A stretch of DNA of 64,000 bases from Streptomyces bauhiniae (GTDB lineage Bacteria > Actinomycetota > Actinomycetes > Streptomycetales > Streptomycetaceae): positions 186,001-250,000 of the forward strand of contig NZ_SRRT01000007.1 of NCBI RefSeq assembly GCF_004784475.1, in the 5' to 3' direction. Position numbers and translations under genes: made by a program. Each line of letters opens with the position of its first letter. Position 1 is the first letter of the stretch. Positions 41,427-50,538 of the stretch are shown one piece after another. The notes beneath the pieces were generated by a model. The model saw only the letters and a program-made list of their open reading frames with translations. It searched no databases and was not told the origin of the DNA.

Positions 41427-44400
41427 GTGGCGGGCGAGTCCCCCGACAGGTCGAAGCAGCACGAAGACTCCGTCGGTTCAGCGGGTTCCGGGGCGGACGA
41501 GGAACTCCGCGAGGCGGTCTCGGCGTGGGTACGGCCTCCCTCCGGGGGTTCGGCGAAGGCCAACTCGACGTCTCCCTCCGGGGGTTCGGCCGGTACGGGG
41601 AAGGTTTCCGACCAGTCGGGGAAGGGTGCCGCGAAGGAAGGTTCCGACACCTCCGGCACCTCCGACAGCGTTGCCGCCGCCGTGCCTGACGACACGTTCA
41701 AGGACTCCGGCGGGTCCGGCTCCGCCGAGGGCGCGGACAAGGGCGACGCGGTCGGCTCCGCCAAGGGCGGGAAGAACAGCGACGTATCCGGCTCCGCCGA
41801 GGGCGCGAAGGACAGCGACGCGTCCGGCTCCGCCGAGGGCGATGGGGAGGGCAGCGCCGAGGGTGCCTCCTCCGACGCCGAGGGCGCTGCGGCCCCGGCC
41901 GCTGAGGGGGGCGCAGAGGGCTCGGGCAACGGTGCCTCCGTCCCGACGGCTGTGGACGGCACGGAGGGCGCCTCCGGCTCTGCCGGCGACTCCCGGAAGG
42001 ACAGCGGCACTTCGGTTGCCGTGGACTCCGAGACGGACGCCTCCGCACCCGCCGCCGAGGGTGACTCGGATTCCGACCCCGAGGCTGCCCCCGTCCCGGC
42101 CTCCAAGGCCGCTGGGGACCACGCCTCGGCCGCCGAGGACGACTCCGAGTCCGCCGCCAAGAACGCGAGCAAGGCCACCGCCGCCCCGGATGCCAAGGGC
42201 ACCTCCGACGCCGCCAAGGACATTCCGGCCGCCAAGACCGACAGCGCCGCCAAGGACGACTCCGAGACGGACGCCAAGAACGCGGGCAAGGCCACCGCCG
42301 CCCCGGACACCAAGGATGACTCCGAGTCCGCCGCCGAGGGCGCGGGCGCCGCCGCCGTTCCGGCCTCCGAGGGCACCCTCGGCTCCGCCGACGACGCCCC
42401 GGCCACAGCCGTCCCTGCCGCCAAGGAGGCTCCCGGCTCCGCCGAGGACGACGACAGCACCTCCGGCTCCGTCGATGACGCCCCGGCCGCCGGGACCGAC
42501 AGCGCCGTCAAGGGTGACTCCGGCTCCGCCGACGGCTCGGGGAAGGCCACCGGCACCACGGCAGCCAAGGGCACCGCCGTCACGGCCCCCACGGGCGACG
42601 CCGCGTCCGCCCCCAAGGGCACCTCCAGCTCCGCCAAGGACGCCGAGGGCACCGCCGGCTCCGTCAAGGGCTCCCCGGCCGCCAAGGGTGACTCCGAGTC
42701 CGCCCCCCACGGCACCGCCGTCACGACCCCCGATGGAGACTCCGCGTCCGCCCCCAAGGGCACCTCCAGCTCCGCCGAGGGCACCGCCGGCTCCGCCGAG
42801 GGCCCGGCAGCCAAGAGCACCGCCACCGCAGCCCCCAAGGGCGCCCCCGGCTCCCTCAAGGGCTCCCCGGCCGCCAAGGGTGACTCCGAGTCCGCCCCCA
42901 AGGGCGACGAGGACGGCGCCGATGGTGCGCCCGAGGGTTCCGCCAAGGGCACCCCCCTGCCCGCCCCCAGGGGCGATGCCAAGGGGCCCGGTAAGGCCGT
43001 GGACACGCCCACCACCGCGCTGAAGTCGCCCGCCGCCAAGAAGCCGCAGGTGGATCAGCCGACCACGATGCTCAAGGTCGGGGGGAAGGCGAAGCCCGCT
43101 GCCGCGGAGCAGGAGGCGGAGCGGACCAGTAAGTTCGTCGCGTTGAAGCCCGACCTCAAGGGGCCGTCGCCCAGGGTCGAGGAGACACGGGCCGTGCCGC
43201 AGGTCGGGCCGGAGCGGACGACGCAGCAGCCGTTGCCGCCGAAGCCGCCGCTGGACCTGCTGGCGGAGCTGACGAACACGCCGCCCCCGCCGGAGACCCC
43301 GGTGCGCACGCTGGTGCGGCGGGTGAAGATCTGGACGCCGCTGGTGATCCTGCTGGTGGTGATCCTGGGCGTGGTCCAGGCGATGCGCCCCCTGCCCCAG
43401 CCCACCCTCGCGCTGACCGCGAAGGACAGCTTCACCTTCGAGGGCGGCAAGCCGGACATCCCGTGGCCGACGGACGGACAGGCCGCGCTGGACGTACAGG
43501 GCATCGGTTCGTTCGGCTCCTCCGGTTCGGGCAAGCCCGTGCCGATCGCGAGCGTGGCGAAGGTGATGACCGCGTACCTGATCCTGCGCGACCACCCGCT
43601 GAAGAGCGGCGCCGAGGGCCCGAAGATCTCGATCGACAAGGCGGCCCAGGACCAGTCGAAGGCGGGCCAGGAGTCCACCGTTGACGTCACGAAGGGTGAC
43701 AAGATCACCCAGCGGGAGGCGCTGGAGGGTGTGCTGATCGCGTCCGCGAACAACGTGGCGCGCCTGCTCGCCCGCTGGGACGCCGGCTCGGAGAAGGCGT
43801 TCGTGGCGAAGATGAACGCCGCGGCCAAGGGCCTCGGCATGAGCGGGACGACGTACACCGACCCCTCGGGTCTGACGAACTCCACCGTCAGCACGGCCGC
43901 GGACCAGGTGAAGCTGGCCAAGGCGGCGATGACGCAGCCCGCGTTCCGCGAGGTCGCGGCGATGATGTCGTACACCGACTACAAGGGCACGTACCACTCC
44001 AACTGGAACCAGTTGGTCGGGCACAACAACGTCGTCGGCATCAAGACCGGCACCACCACCTCCGCGCTCGGCAACCTGGTCTTCGCCGCGAAGCAGGACG
44101 TCGGCGGCGAGACCCGGATGGTCATCGGCGCGGTGCTGCGGCAGCCGCCGGGCGGCCGGGAGAACACCATCCTCAGCGCCGCGCTGGACCACAGCGACGC
44201 GCTGATCCGGGCCGCGCAGGGCGCGCTGAAGTCGGAGACCGTGCTGAAGAAGGGCACGGTCGTCGGGTACGTGGACGACGGCCTCGGCGGCGAGACCCCG
44301 GTCGAGGTCACCGAGGACGTGAAGGCGGCCGGCTGGGCCGGGCTGAAGGTGCGGCTGTCCTTCACCTCGGGCACGATCCCGCACACCGCGAAGGCCGGTA

Positions 44401-44522
44401 CCCAGGTCGGCTCGCTGACCGTGGGCGACGGCTCGTCGGCCGGTGCCGTGAAGGTGCCGGTGGCGCTCCGCGCGGACCTGGCCGAGCCGGGCCTGGGAGC
44501 CAAGCTGACCCGCATCGGCTGA
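41427..44522 (+). CDS. D-alanyl-D-alanine carboxypeptidase (peptidase S11) with giant low-complexity N-tail
   Basis: A 1031-aa type II membrane protein. Residues 1-about 630 are Ser/Ala/Gly/Asp/Glu/Lys-only low complexity with imperfect repeats (AKNASKATAAPDAK/AKNAGKATAAPDTK; GTAVTxP-GD-ASAPKGTSSSA twice). One TM helix follows at about 638-656 (LVILLVVILGVVQAM), so the tail is cytoplasmic. The extracellular PBP domain has all three active-site motifs: SVAK (Ser709, Lys712), SAN (Ser773) and KTG (Lys873). It trims pentapeptide stems of peptidoglycan. The GTG at 41427 has AAGGAGG 5 nt upstream. Confidence 0.9.
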   Translation: MAGESPDRSKQHEDSVGSAGSGADEELREAVSAWVRPPSGGSAKANSTSPSGGSAGTGKVSDQSGKGAAKEGSDTSGTSDSVAAAVPDDTFKDSGGSGSAEGADKGDAVGSAKGGKNSDVSGSAEGAKDSDASGSAEGDGEGSAEGASSDAEGAAAPAAEGGAEGSGNGASVPTAVDGTEGASGSAGDSRKDSGTSVAVDSETDASAPAAEGDSDSDPEAAPVPASKAAGDHASAAEDDSESAAKNASKATAAPDAKGTSDAAKDIPAAKTDSAAKDDSETDAKNAGKATAAPDTKDDSESAAEGAGAAAVPASEGTLGSADDAPATAVPAAKEAPGSAEDDDSTSGSVDDAPAAGTDSAVKGDSGSADGSGKATGTTAAKGTAVTAPTGDAASAPKGTSSSAKDAEGTAGSVKGSPAAKGDSESAPHGTAVTTPDGDSASAPKGTSSSAEGTAGSAEGPAAKSTATAAPKGAPGSLKGSPAAKGDSESAPKGDEDGADGAPEGSAKGTPLPAPRGDAKGPGKAVDTPTTALKSPAAKKPQVDQPTTMLKVGGKAKPAAAEQEAERTSKFVALKPDLKGPSPRVEETRAVPQVGPERTTQQPLPPKPPLDLLAELTNTPPPPETPVRTLVRRVKIWTPLVILLVVILGVVQAMRPLPQPTLALTAKDSFTFEGGKPDIPWPTDGQAALDVQGIGSFGSSGSGKPVPIASVAKVMTAYLILRDHPLKSGAEGPKISIDKAAQDQSKAGQESTVDVTKGDKITQREALEGVLIASANNVARLLARWDAGSEKAFVAKMNAAAKGLGMSGTTYTDPSGLTNSTVSTAADQVKLAKAAMTQPAFREVAAMMSYTDYKGTYHSNWNQLVGHNNVVGIKTGTTTSALGNLVFAAKQDVGGETRMVIGAVLRQPPGGRENTILSAALDHSDALIRAAQGALKSETVLKKGTVVGYVDDGLGGETPVEVTEDVKAAGWAGLKVRLSFTSGTIPHTAKAGTQVGSLTVGDGSSAGAVKVPVALRADLAEPGLGAKLTRIG

Positions 44523-44545
44523 CCCCCGCGGCACCCGCCGCATCC

Positions 44546-44602
44546 GCACCCCGCCGTCCCCGCCGTCCGGGTTCCCGCCTCGGGAGCCGGGCGGCGGGGT
44601 GC
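44546..44602 (+). terminator. Terminator after the carboxypeptidase gene
   Basis: GCACCCCGCCG (44546-44556) pairs perfectly with CGGCGGGGTGC (44592-44602), with an inner hairpin around 44568-44588. It begins 24 nt past the stop codon. Confidence 0.7.
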
Positions 44603-44697
44603 GTGCTAGCGTCACGAAACGGGGCAGGTCACCGAGGACCGCGCCAGGCCGCGCAGGGGGCCGAGAACGGAAGAACGGGACACGGGGAGTGCCTGAC

Positions 44698-46680
44698 GTG
44701 GCGACAACCGAGCCGAAGCGCGCCGAGAACGCCGAGCCGGACCCGGCGTCCGGCCCCCGGATACCCGGCCCGCCCGCAGAAGGCACCGCAGGCACCCTGC
44801 ACACCCTCCGCGCCCTCGCGCGCAAGCACCCCGTGCTGTCCGTGACCCTGCTCGCGGGCGTCCTGCACATCATCTGGTTCTTCACGTTCGCCAACAGCGG
44901 CGGCGACCTCGCGGCGCAGGACGCGTGGGCGGAGTTCGTCGGCCGGCACCCGGACTCGGCGTACAACCTCGCCTGGTACGGCGGCATGCACCCGGTGTCG
45001 TACAGCGTGGTCTCGCCGTATCTGATGTCCGTGCTCGGGGTGCGGACCACGATGATGATCGCCGGTACCGGCTCGGCGGCCCTGCTGACCATGATCCTGG
45101 TGCGCAGCCGGGCGGTGCGCAATCCGCTGTGGGCCGCGCTGGCCGGGGTGTTCGCGCTGCTGGGCAACGCGGTCTCGGGCCGGGTGACGTTCGGGCTCGG
45201 CATGCTGTTCGCGCTGGGCGCGGTGGCGGCGGTGTTCTGCTGGCCGTACGGCGGCCGGTACGAGCGCTGGGCCAAGCCGATGGCCGCGGCGCCGCTGGCG
45301 GCCCTGGCGGGCATCCTGGCGCTGCTCGGCGGGGCGGTGTCCGGCTGGGTGATGTACGGGCTCGCGGCGCTGTTCGCGGCGGGCGCGGTGGCGGTGGTGT
45401 GCTGCTGGCCGTACCGGGGGCGGTACAAGCGGTGGGCGAAGGCGCTGGCGGCGGCTCCGCTGGCCGCGCTGGCCACGATGGCGTCGCCGGTGGCGGGGCT
45501 GTTCGTGGGGCTGGTGGCGGTCGCGCTGTTCCTGCAGAAGCGGCGGCCGGGCGCGTTCGCGCTGGGGCTGGCGCCGGCGATCGTGGTGGCCGCGTCGGCG
45601 TGGCTGTTCCCGTTCTCCGGGACGCAGCCGATGACGTTCGGCTCGGTGGTCATGCCGCTGCTGTACGGGCTGCTGTGCCTGTTCCTGGTGCCCAAGGAGT
45701 GGGTGACGGTCCGGCTGACGGCGGGTGTGTACAGCCTGAGCGTGGTTCTGGTGTGGCTGATCAGTTCACAGATCGGCTCGAACATCTCGCGGCTGCCGAT
45801 GCTGTTCGCGGGCGTCGCCCTGGTGGCCGCGCTGCCGTTCACGGCCCCGCGTTCGCGCCGCTGGTACGTGACGGTGCTGGCGTTCGCCGGGTTCGTGGGC
45901 TGGATCGGGTTCAAGTCGGTGGACGACGTGGTTCACACGACCCCGGCCGCGTCCTGGGCGCGTGAGCTGGCGCCGCTGGTGCACCAGTTGCAGCGGGCGG
46001 ACGCGGAGAAGGGCCGGGTCGAGGTGATCCCGGTCCGCTCGCACCGGGAGGCGTCCGCGCTGGCGCCGTACGTGAACCTGGCGCGCGGCTGGAACCGCCA
46101 GGCCGACATGGAGCGCAACCCGCTCTTCTACGACGACACCCTCAACTCGGCGAACTACCACGAGTGGCTCCAGCGGTGGGCCGTGCGGTACGTGGTGCTG
46201 CCGAGGGTGGACGACCCGGACGGGGACGGCGGGCTGCGCGAGCGGGAGCTGGTGCTGCGCGGGATGCCGTACCTGGACCGGATCTGGAGCGACTCCAACT
46301 GGCAGCTCTACCGGGTGACCGACCCGGCGCCGATGGCCGAGCCGAACGCGGTGGTGCGGCGGGCGGAGCAGGGCGAGATGACGCTGGACGTGAGCAAGCC
46401 GGGGCGGGTGCTGGTCCGGGTGCCGTACTCGCCATGGCTGAGCGTGGTGGACGAGCACGGCAAGAGCCTGGCTCCGCCGCAGGAGACGGACGAGTCCAAG
46501 GGGCGGCCGGAGGGGTCCCCGAAGTCGTTCGTGAATGTCAACGGGTGTCTTCGGGAGACCCCGGTGGACGCGTCCGGCGACCGGTGGACGGTGCTGCTGG
46601 CGCCGAGGGCGGGGACGTACCACCTGGCGGCGCCGTACCAACTGCCGCGCGGGACGCACTGCCCGGACGAGCTGAAGTAA
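44698..46680 (+). CDS. Polytopic membrane protein (glycosyltransferase-39/MFS-like) with internal duplication
   Basis: A 660-aa integral membrane protein of unknown function. After a cytoplasmic Pro-rich start there are about 12-14 hydrophobic segments, with a conserved ASGGDLAAQDAWAEFVGRHPDSAYNLAWYGGMHPVSYSVVSPYLM loop after TM1 resembling the first loop of GT-C glycosyltransferases; a soluble C-terminal domain of about 230 residues (from SVDDVVHTTP) follows. Residues 146-200 and 201-255 are a tandem duplication of 55 aa, 40 of 55 identical. The GTG at 44698 has GGGGAG 8 nt upstream. MFS annotation is common but unsupported by motif A. Confidence 0.7.
   Translation: MATTEPKRAENAEPDPASGPRIPGPPAEGTAGTLHTLRALARKHPVLSVTLLAGVLHIIWFFTFANSGGDLAAQDAWAEFVGRHPDSAYNLAWYGGMHPVSYSVVSPYLMSVLGVRTTMMIAGTGSAALLTMILVRSRAVRNPLWAALAGVFALLGNAVSGRVTFGLGMLFALGAVAAVFCWPYGGRYERWAKPMAAAPLAALAGILALLGGAVSGWVMYGLAALFAAGAVAVVCCWPYRGRYKRWAKALAAAPLAALATMASPVAGLFVGLVAVALFLQKRRPGAFALGLAPAIVVAASAWLFPFSGTQPMTFGSVVMPLLYGLLCLFLVPKEWVTVRLTAGVYSLSVVLVWLISSQIGSNISRLPMLFAGVALVAALPFTAPRSRRWYVTVLAFAGFVGWIGFKSVDDVVHTTPAASWARELAPLVHQLQRADAEKGRVEVIPVRSHREASALAPYVNLARGWNRQADMERNPLFYDDTLNSANYHEWLQRWAVRYVVLPRVDDPDGDGGLRERELVLRGMPYLDRIWSDSNWQLYRVTDPAPMAEPNAVVRRAEQGEMTLDVSKPGRVLVRVPYSPWLSVVDEHGKSLAPPQETDESKGRPEGSPKSFVNVNGCLRETPVDASGDRWTVLLAPRAGTYHLAAPYQLPRGTHCPDELK
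45133..45462 (+). repeat. Tandem 165-bp in-frame duplication
   Basis: Copy 1 45133-45297, copy 2 45298-45462, each 55 codons, starting AALAG and ending RWAKxxAAAPL. Both contain VSGxV...LFA-GAVA-V-CWPY-GRY-RWAK. Protein identity 40/55. Confidence 0.85.
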
Positions 46681-46699
46681 CCTTGGCCGATTGTTCACA

Positions 46700-46720
46700 T
46701 CTCTGAACCGAGGTCAGAGA
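46700..46720. terminator. Inverted repeat after the membrane protein gene
   Basis: TCTCTGA (46700-46706) and TCAGAGA (46714-46720) with a 7-nt centre, 20 nt past the stop. It could be a weak terminator or an operator for the symporter gene 118 nt downstream. Confidence 0.4.
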
Positions 46721-46837
46721 GCCGAACGATTTTACCTCCCCTTGACTCGACGGTTCCTTGCCGCGCGTCCATGTTCAAACCCAGAGTTCACATGCCTGAC
46801 TGGCTGACGCCGGCGGCCGGACCCTGGGAGGGCAGAC

Positions 46838-48406
46838 ATGAACGGTCTCGACTGGGCGGTGCTGATCGGCTACTTCGGTGTGATGGTGGCGATCGGGTTC
46901 TGGTCGCACCGGCGGGTGGACGACGTGGGGGACTTCTTCACCGCCGGCGGCCGGATGCCGTGGTGGCTGTCCGGGATCTCGCACCACATGTCGGGCTACA
47001 GCGCGGTGATGTTCACCGGGTACGCGGGAATCGCCTACACCTACGGGGTCACCTCGTATGTGACCTGGTCGTTCCCGATCGCGCTCGGCATCGCCATCGG
47101 CTCCCGGCTGTTCGCGCCGCGCATCAACCGGCTGCGGTCGCGGCTGGGGGTGTCCTCGCCGCTGGAGTACCTGAAGAACCGGTACGACCTCACCACGCAG
47201 CAGGCGCTCGCCTGGTCCGGGATGCTGCTGAAGATCGTGGACGTGGGCGCGAAGTGGGCCGCGATCGCCACGCTGTTGTCGGTGTTCACGGGCGCCTCGC
47301 TGAACCAGGGCATCCTCATCACCGGCGCGGTGACCGCCGTGTACTGCACGATCGGCGGGCTGTGGGCGGACGCGCTGACCGAACTCGGGCAGTTCGTCAT
47401 CCAGTTGCTGGCCGGGGTGGCGATGTTCGTCGCGGTGGTGCTGAAGCTGGGCGACCGGGACATCGGGATGTTCGGCGCCTTCGACGAGCCCGCGCTGCAC
47501 GGACACGGGGAGCCGCTGGCGGGGCCGTACGGGACGGTGTTCCTGCTGGCGTTCCTGTTCATCAAGCTGTTCGAGTACAACGGCGGGATGCTCAACCAGG
47601 CGCAGCGGTACATGGCGACTCGCTCGCCGCGCGAAGCCGCCCGCTCCGCCCGGCTCTCGGCGCTGCTGTGGCTGGTGTGGCCGGTGGTGCTGTTCTTCCC
47701 CATGTGGATGGCCCCGCTGCTGGTCCACGCGCAGAAGCCGGACGGCTCGGACGCGTACGCCCTGATGACCGAACAGCTCCTCCCCCACGGCCTGTTGGGG
47801 CTGGTCGTCGTCGGCTTCTTCTCCCACACCATGGCCATGTGCTCCTCCGACGCGAACGCCATCGCGGCGGTGTTCACGCGCGACGTGGCGCCGGTGCTGT
47901 CGCGGCGGGCGCGGGGGTGGGGCGAACGGGCGGGCCTGCTGGCGGCGCGGGTGACGACGGTGGTCTTCCTCGGCCTGTCGATGGCGGTGGCGACCCAGGT
48001 GGACTCCCCCGCGTTCAAGGACATCATCACGGTGGTCATCAAGTGGGTGGCGGGGCTGATGGGGCCCATCGCGATCCCGATGATGCTGGGTTTGCTCCAC
48101 CCGTTCCGCCGCTCCGGCCCCACGGCCGCGCTGACCGCCTGGGCGGCGGGCCTCCTGTCCTTCTGGCTGGTCAACTACTCCCTCAACTGGCAGATCTCCG
48201 GCGGAGTCCCCCTCCAGTACCAGGTCTCGGTCCCCCTCGCGGTGTCCCTGCTCCTGTACGTGACGGTCGGCTGGATCAAGCCGGAGGACACCCCGGAGCG
48301 GCTGGCGGTGATCGACCGGGTCAACTCGGACGGCGGGGGCGCGGCGGTGGTTCCGGCACCGGGGGTTGCGGGGGACGACGTGGTGGGGGCGCCTCGGAGG
48401 GACTGA
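46838..48406 (+). CDS. Sodium:solute symporter family (SSF) transporter
   Basis: A 522-aa LeuT-fold transporter with about 13 TM helices. Family landmarks: SGISHHMSGYSAVMFTGYAGIAYTYG (TM1 region, Na+/substrate site), SRLFAPRINRLRSRLGVSSPLEYLKNRYD and the later KLFEYNGGMLNQAQRYMATRSPREAARSA. The latter NQAQRYMAT is a variant of the canonical QRxxA element. Substrate class cannot be assigned: sugar, proline or inositol-like solute are possible. The start is ATG 46838, after GGGAGGGCAG. Confidence 0.88.
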   Translation: MNGLDWAVLIGYFGVMVAIGFWSHRRVDDVGDFFTAGGRMPWWLSGISHHMSGYSAVMFTGYAGIAYTYGVTSYVTWSFPIALGIAIGSRLFAPRINRLRSRLGVSSPLEYLKNRYDLTTQQALAWSGMLLKIVDVGAKWAAIATLLSVFTGASLNQGILITGAVTAVYCTIGGLWADALTELGQFVIQLLAGVAMFVAVVLKLGDRDIGMFGAFDEPALHGHGEPLAGPYGTVFLLAFLFIKLFEYNGGMLNQAQRYMATRSPREAARSARLSALLWLVWPVVLFFPMWMAPLLVHAQKPDGSDAYALMTEQLLPHGLLGLVVVGFFSHTMAMCSSDANAIAAVFTRDVAPVLSRRARGWGERAGLLAARVTTVVFLGLSMAVATQVDSPAFKDIITVVIKWVAGLMGPIAIPMMLGLLHPFRRSGPTAALTAWAAGLLSFWLVNYSLNWQISGGVPLQYQVSVPLAVSLLLYVTVGWIKPEDTPERLAVIDRVNSDGGGAAVVPAPGVAGDDVVGAPRRD

Positions 48407-48805
48407 GGAGCACGGGCGCGGGGCGGGTGGAGCGTGCCCCGGCAGGGCTCCGGACGGTCGGGGGGCCGCCCGGAGCCCGAACCCTGCGGGCGACGACGTA
48501 CTCGGGCGCTGGCAAACGGCCGCGGCCCTCGGACCGCGGGGCAGCGGCGAGCCGACGCAGGACGGAATGGGCTGCCCCCTGTGCGGCGGAGGCAGGGCCC
48601 TCCCGGGCTCCGCCGCCTGCGGGGGTGGGGCGGCTGGCCCGAATGAGGGCGCTGGGGAGCGGCAGCGATTACCCGGCGCCATGACCTGCGGGTGCCGCGC
48701 GCAGATGTCGGCCTGGGGCCTGGACCGCCCGGCGCCCTCAGCCGCGAGGGCAGCGGTGCTCCGGGGCGAAGCCGGTGAGCGGCGACCCGGGCGAAGTCGG
48801 CGCCG
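48407..48805. other. 399-nt GC-extreme gene-free region
   Basis: Between the symporter and the ARH-like gene (convergent stops). No start/RBS-supported ORF, tRNA, known riboswitch or clear terminator was recognised. Runs such as GGGGGGCCGCCCGG suggest RNA secondary structure only. Confidence 0.6.
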
Positions 48806-49963
48806 TCAGGCTCGCGGGTAGCGGGCCAGCCAGCCGGGGGCTGAGCCGGCTGGGGTGTGGAGGGCCGGGCCCTGGGTCATTTCGAGGGCGAAGTCGTCGG
48901 CCAGTTCGAGGATGGTGGGGCGGCCTTCGAGGTCGGGGAGCCAGGCCGGGGGGAGGGCTGTTTCGCCGTGCAGGGCGCCGAGGAGGCCGCCTGTCAGGGC
49001 TCCTGCGGCTGCGGAGGGGCCGGGGTGGTTGACCGCGAGGCAGAGGCCGTGGCGGACGTCGTCGCCGACCAGGGCGCAGTAGACGGCGGCGGAGAGGAGG
49101 CCGTCGGCCGTGCCCTCGCCGACCAGCTCCGCCACCCGTGCCGGGGTCGGGAGGCCCTGGCGTACCGCGCCGAGGGAGCGTTGGAGGGCGGTTGTGACGG
49201 GCTCGTGGCCGGGGCGGGCGGTCAGGAGGGCGAGGGTGCTCTGGACGGCGCCGTCCAGGCTCTCGCCGCGCGCGAGGGCGTGCACGATGACCGCGTACGC
49301 GCCCGCCGAGAGGACCGCCACCGGGTGGCCGTGGGTCTGGGCGGCGCACTCCAGCGCGAGTTGGACGACGAGCTGGGGCTCCCAGCCGACCAGCAGGCCG
49401 AAGGGTGCCGAGCGGGCGACGGCCTCCGGGCCCGCCTCGCCGGGGTTCTTGGGGCGTTCCAGTGTGCCCATCACGTCGTTGCCGAGGCCCAGCAGCAGGG
49501 CGCGGGTGGGGTTGCGGCGGGCGTACAGCCACTCCTCGCGGGCCAGCCAGCCGTCCTCCGCGCGGCGCTCGTCCGGACCCCAGTCCCGCTGGGTCGCCGC
49601 CCAGCGCAGGTACGCCCGGTGCAGGTCGGTCGGCGGATGCCAGGCGCCCGTGTCGCGGCGGACCTGGGCGCGGATCAGGCCGTCCACGGTGAAGAGGGTG
49701 AGCTGGGTGTGGTGCGAGACGGTGCCGCGTCTGCCCTGGCCGGGCGCGAGGTCGGTCAGCCCCTCGGGGCCGTACGCGGCACGGATCGCGTCCAGGTCCA
49801 GCGAGTCGACCGGTGCGCCGAGGGCGTCGCCGATCGCGGCGCCCAGCAGCGTGCCCCGTACGCGGCCCCGGAAGTCCTGCTGTTCCGCACGGCCCCAGAC
49901 GGCGCCGCTCGTCGCACCCACCCAGACCTCCTCGCGCCACCGTCCGCCCGCGACGGTCAGCAC
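48806..49963 (-). CDS. ADP-ribosylglycohydrolase-fold protein lacking metal ligands (probable pseudoenzyme)
   Basis: A 385-aa DraG/ARH-fold protein: FRGRVRGTLLGAAIGDALGAPVDSL is the family start. The first Mg2+ motif, normally T-D-D-T, reads SHHT (RGTVSHHTQLTLFTVDGL), and the second, normally GGDxDT, reads NHPGPS (LAVNHPGPSAAAGALTGGLLGAL). Both acidic sites are therefore lost, so hydrolysis of ADP-ribose bonds is unlikely; a binding or regulatory role is more plausible. The GTG at 49963 overlaps the HATPase stop by 7 nt, so expression is coupled. Confidence 0.8.
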   Translation of the reverse strand: MLTVAGGRWREEVWVGATSGAVWGRAEQQDFRGRVRGTLLGAAIGDALGAPVDSLDLDAIRAAYGPEGLTDLAPGQGRRGTVSHHTQLTLFTVDGLIRAQVRRDTGAWHPPTDLHRAYLRWAATQRDWGPDERRAEDGWLAREEWLYARRNPTRALLLGLGNDVMGTLERPKNPGEAGPEAVARSAPFGLLVGWEPQLVVQLALECAAQTHGHPVAVLSAGAYAVIVHALARGESLDGAVQSTLALLTARPGHEPVTTALQRSLGAVRQGLPTPARVAELVGEGTADGLLSAAVYCALVGDDVRHGLCLAVNHPGPSAAAGALTGGLLGALHGETALPPAWLPDLEGRPTILELADDFALEMTQGPALHTPAGSAPGWLARYPRA

Positions 49964-50424
49964 TGTAATGGACTCGGAACGGTCTGATCGGCGTGCCGAA
50001 CGATCTCCGCCGGGCCGGTATCGGTCGGATACGGACGCTTCAGCTCCGCCCACACGGTCTTGGCCCCGGCGGGTGCGTCGACCACGCCCCACTGGTGCGC
50101 GTACGCGGCGACGATGCGCAACCCCCGTCCACCGTCGGCCAGTTCACCCACCTCCTCCGGCGGCTTCGGCCTCCGCTCACCCCGCGCGTCGGTCACCTCG
50201 ACACGGAGCGTGCCGTCGTCCCTCCGCAGCAGCTCCAGCCGGAAGTCCCGCCCGGGGACCCTGCCGTGCAGCACGGCGTTGGCCGCCAGCTCGGCCACGA
50301 CCTGCGTCGCCTCCTCGAACGGCATCCCCCACTCGTCCAGTTGCCGCTCCGTGAGCAACCGGGCGAGCCGGGCCCCTCTCCGCGTCGCGGACAACTGGAT
50401 GCGCAGCCGTGATTTCTCATTCAT
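49957..50424 (-). CDS. Anti-sigma/RsbW-like HATPase_c ATP-binding protein
   Basis: A 155-aa GHKL protein: N-box EVVAELAANAVLHGR-like (VVAELAANAVLHG), G1 VTDARGERRP, G2 ADGGRGLRIV. These short Streptomyces proteins (AbaA-orfC/SpoIIAB-like) bind ATP and may act as anti-sigma or anti-regulator kinases. It starts at ATG 50424, divergent from the XRE gene with a 114-nt gap, and ends inside the start of the ARH-like gene. Together with the XRE and DUF397 genes it forms the classic WhiJ/AbaA-type set. Confidence 0.88.
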   Translation of the reverse strand: MNEKSRLRIQLSATRRGARLARLLTERQLDEWGMPFEEATQVVAELAANAVLHGRVPGRDFRLELLRRDDGTLRVEVTDARGERRPKPPEEVGELADGGRGLRIVAAYAHQWGVVDAPAGAKTVWAELKRPYPTDTGPAEIVRHADQTVPSPLQC

Positions 50425-50538
50425 GTCACCCAGAGTGGCCGTCTGTCCCTACGCTGAACAGTTACGACCACGGTACGCAGGGTGACTGTACGGGTGGGCG
50501 GGGCAGCGGTACGGCTGGTACGAGCGAGAGGGGCGCCG

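Noticed and set aside
42100..42960. Possible CRISPR or satellite array from the repeated segments in the carboxypeptidase gene
   Set aside because: Repeats are imperfect, in frame, of varying length, and encode a low-complexity protein tail; no constant spacers and no cas genes.
41478..45914. 1478-aa open frame on the minus strand across the carboxypeptidase and membrane protein genes
   Set aside because: Antisense shadow of GC-rich coding DNA; Arg/Pro/Gly-biased translation with no domain, and both plus-strand genes have clear catalytic or TM features and ribosome-binding sites.
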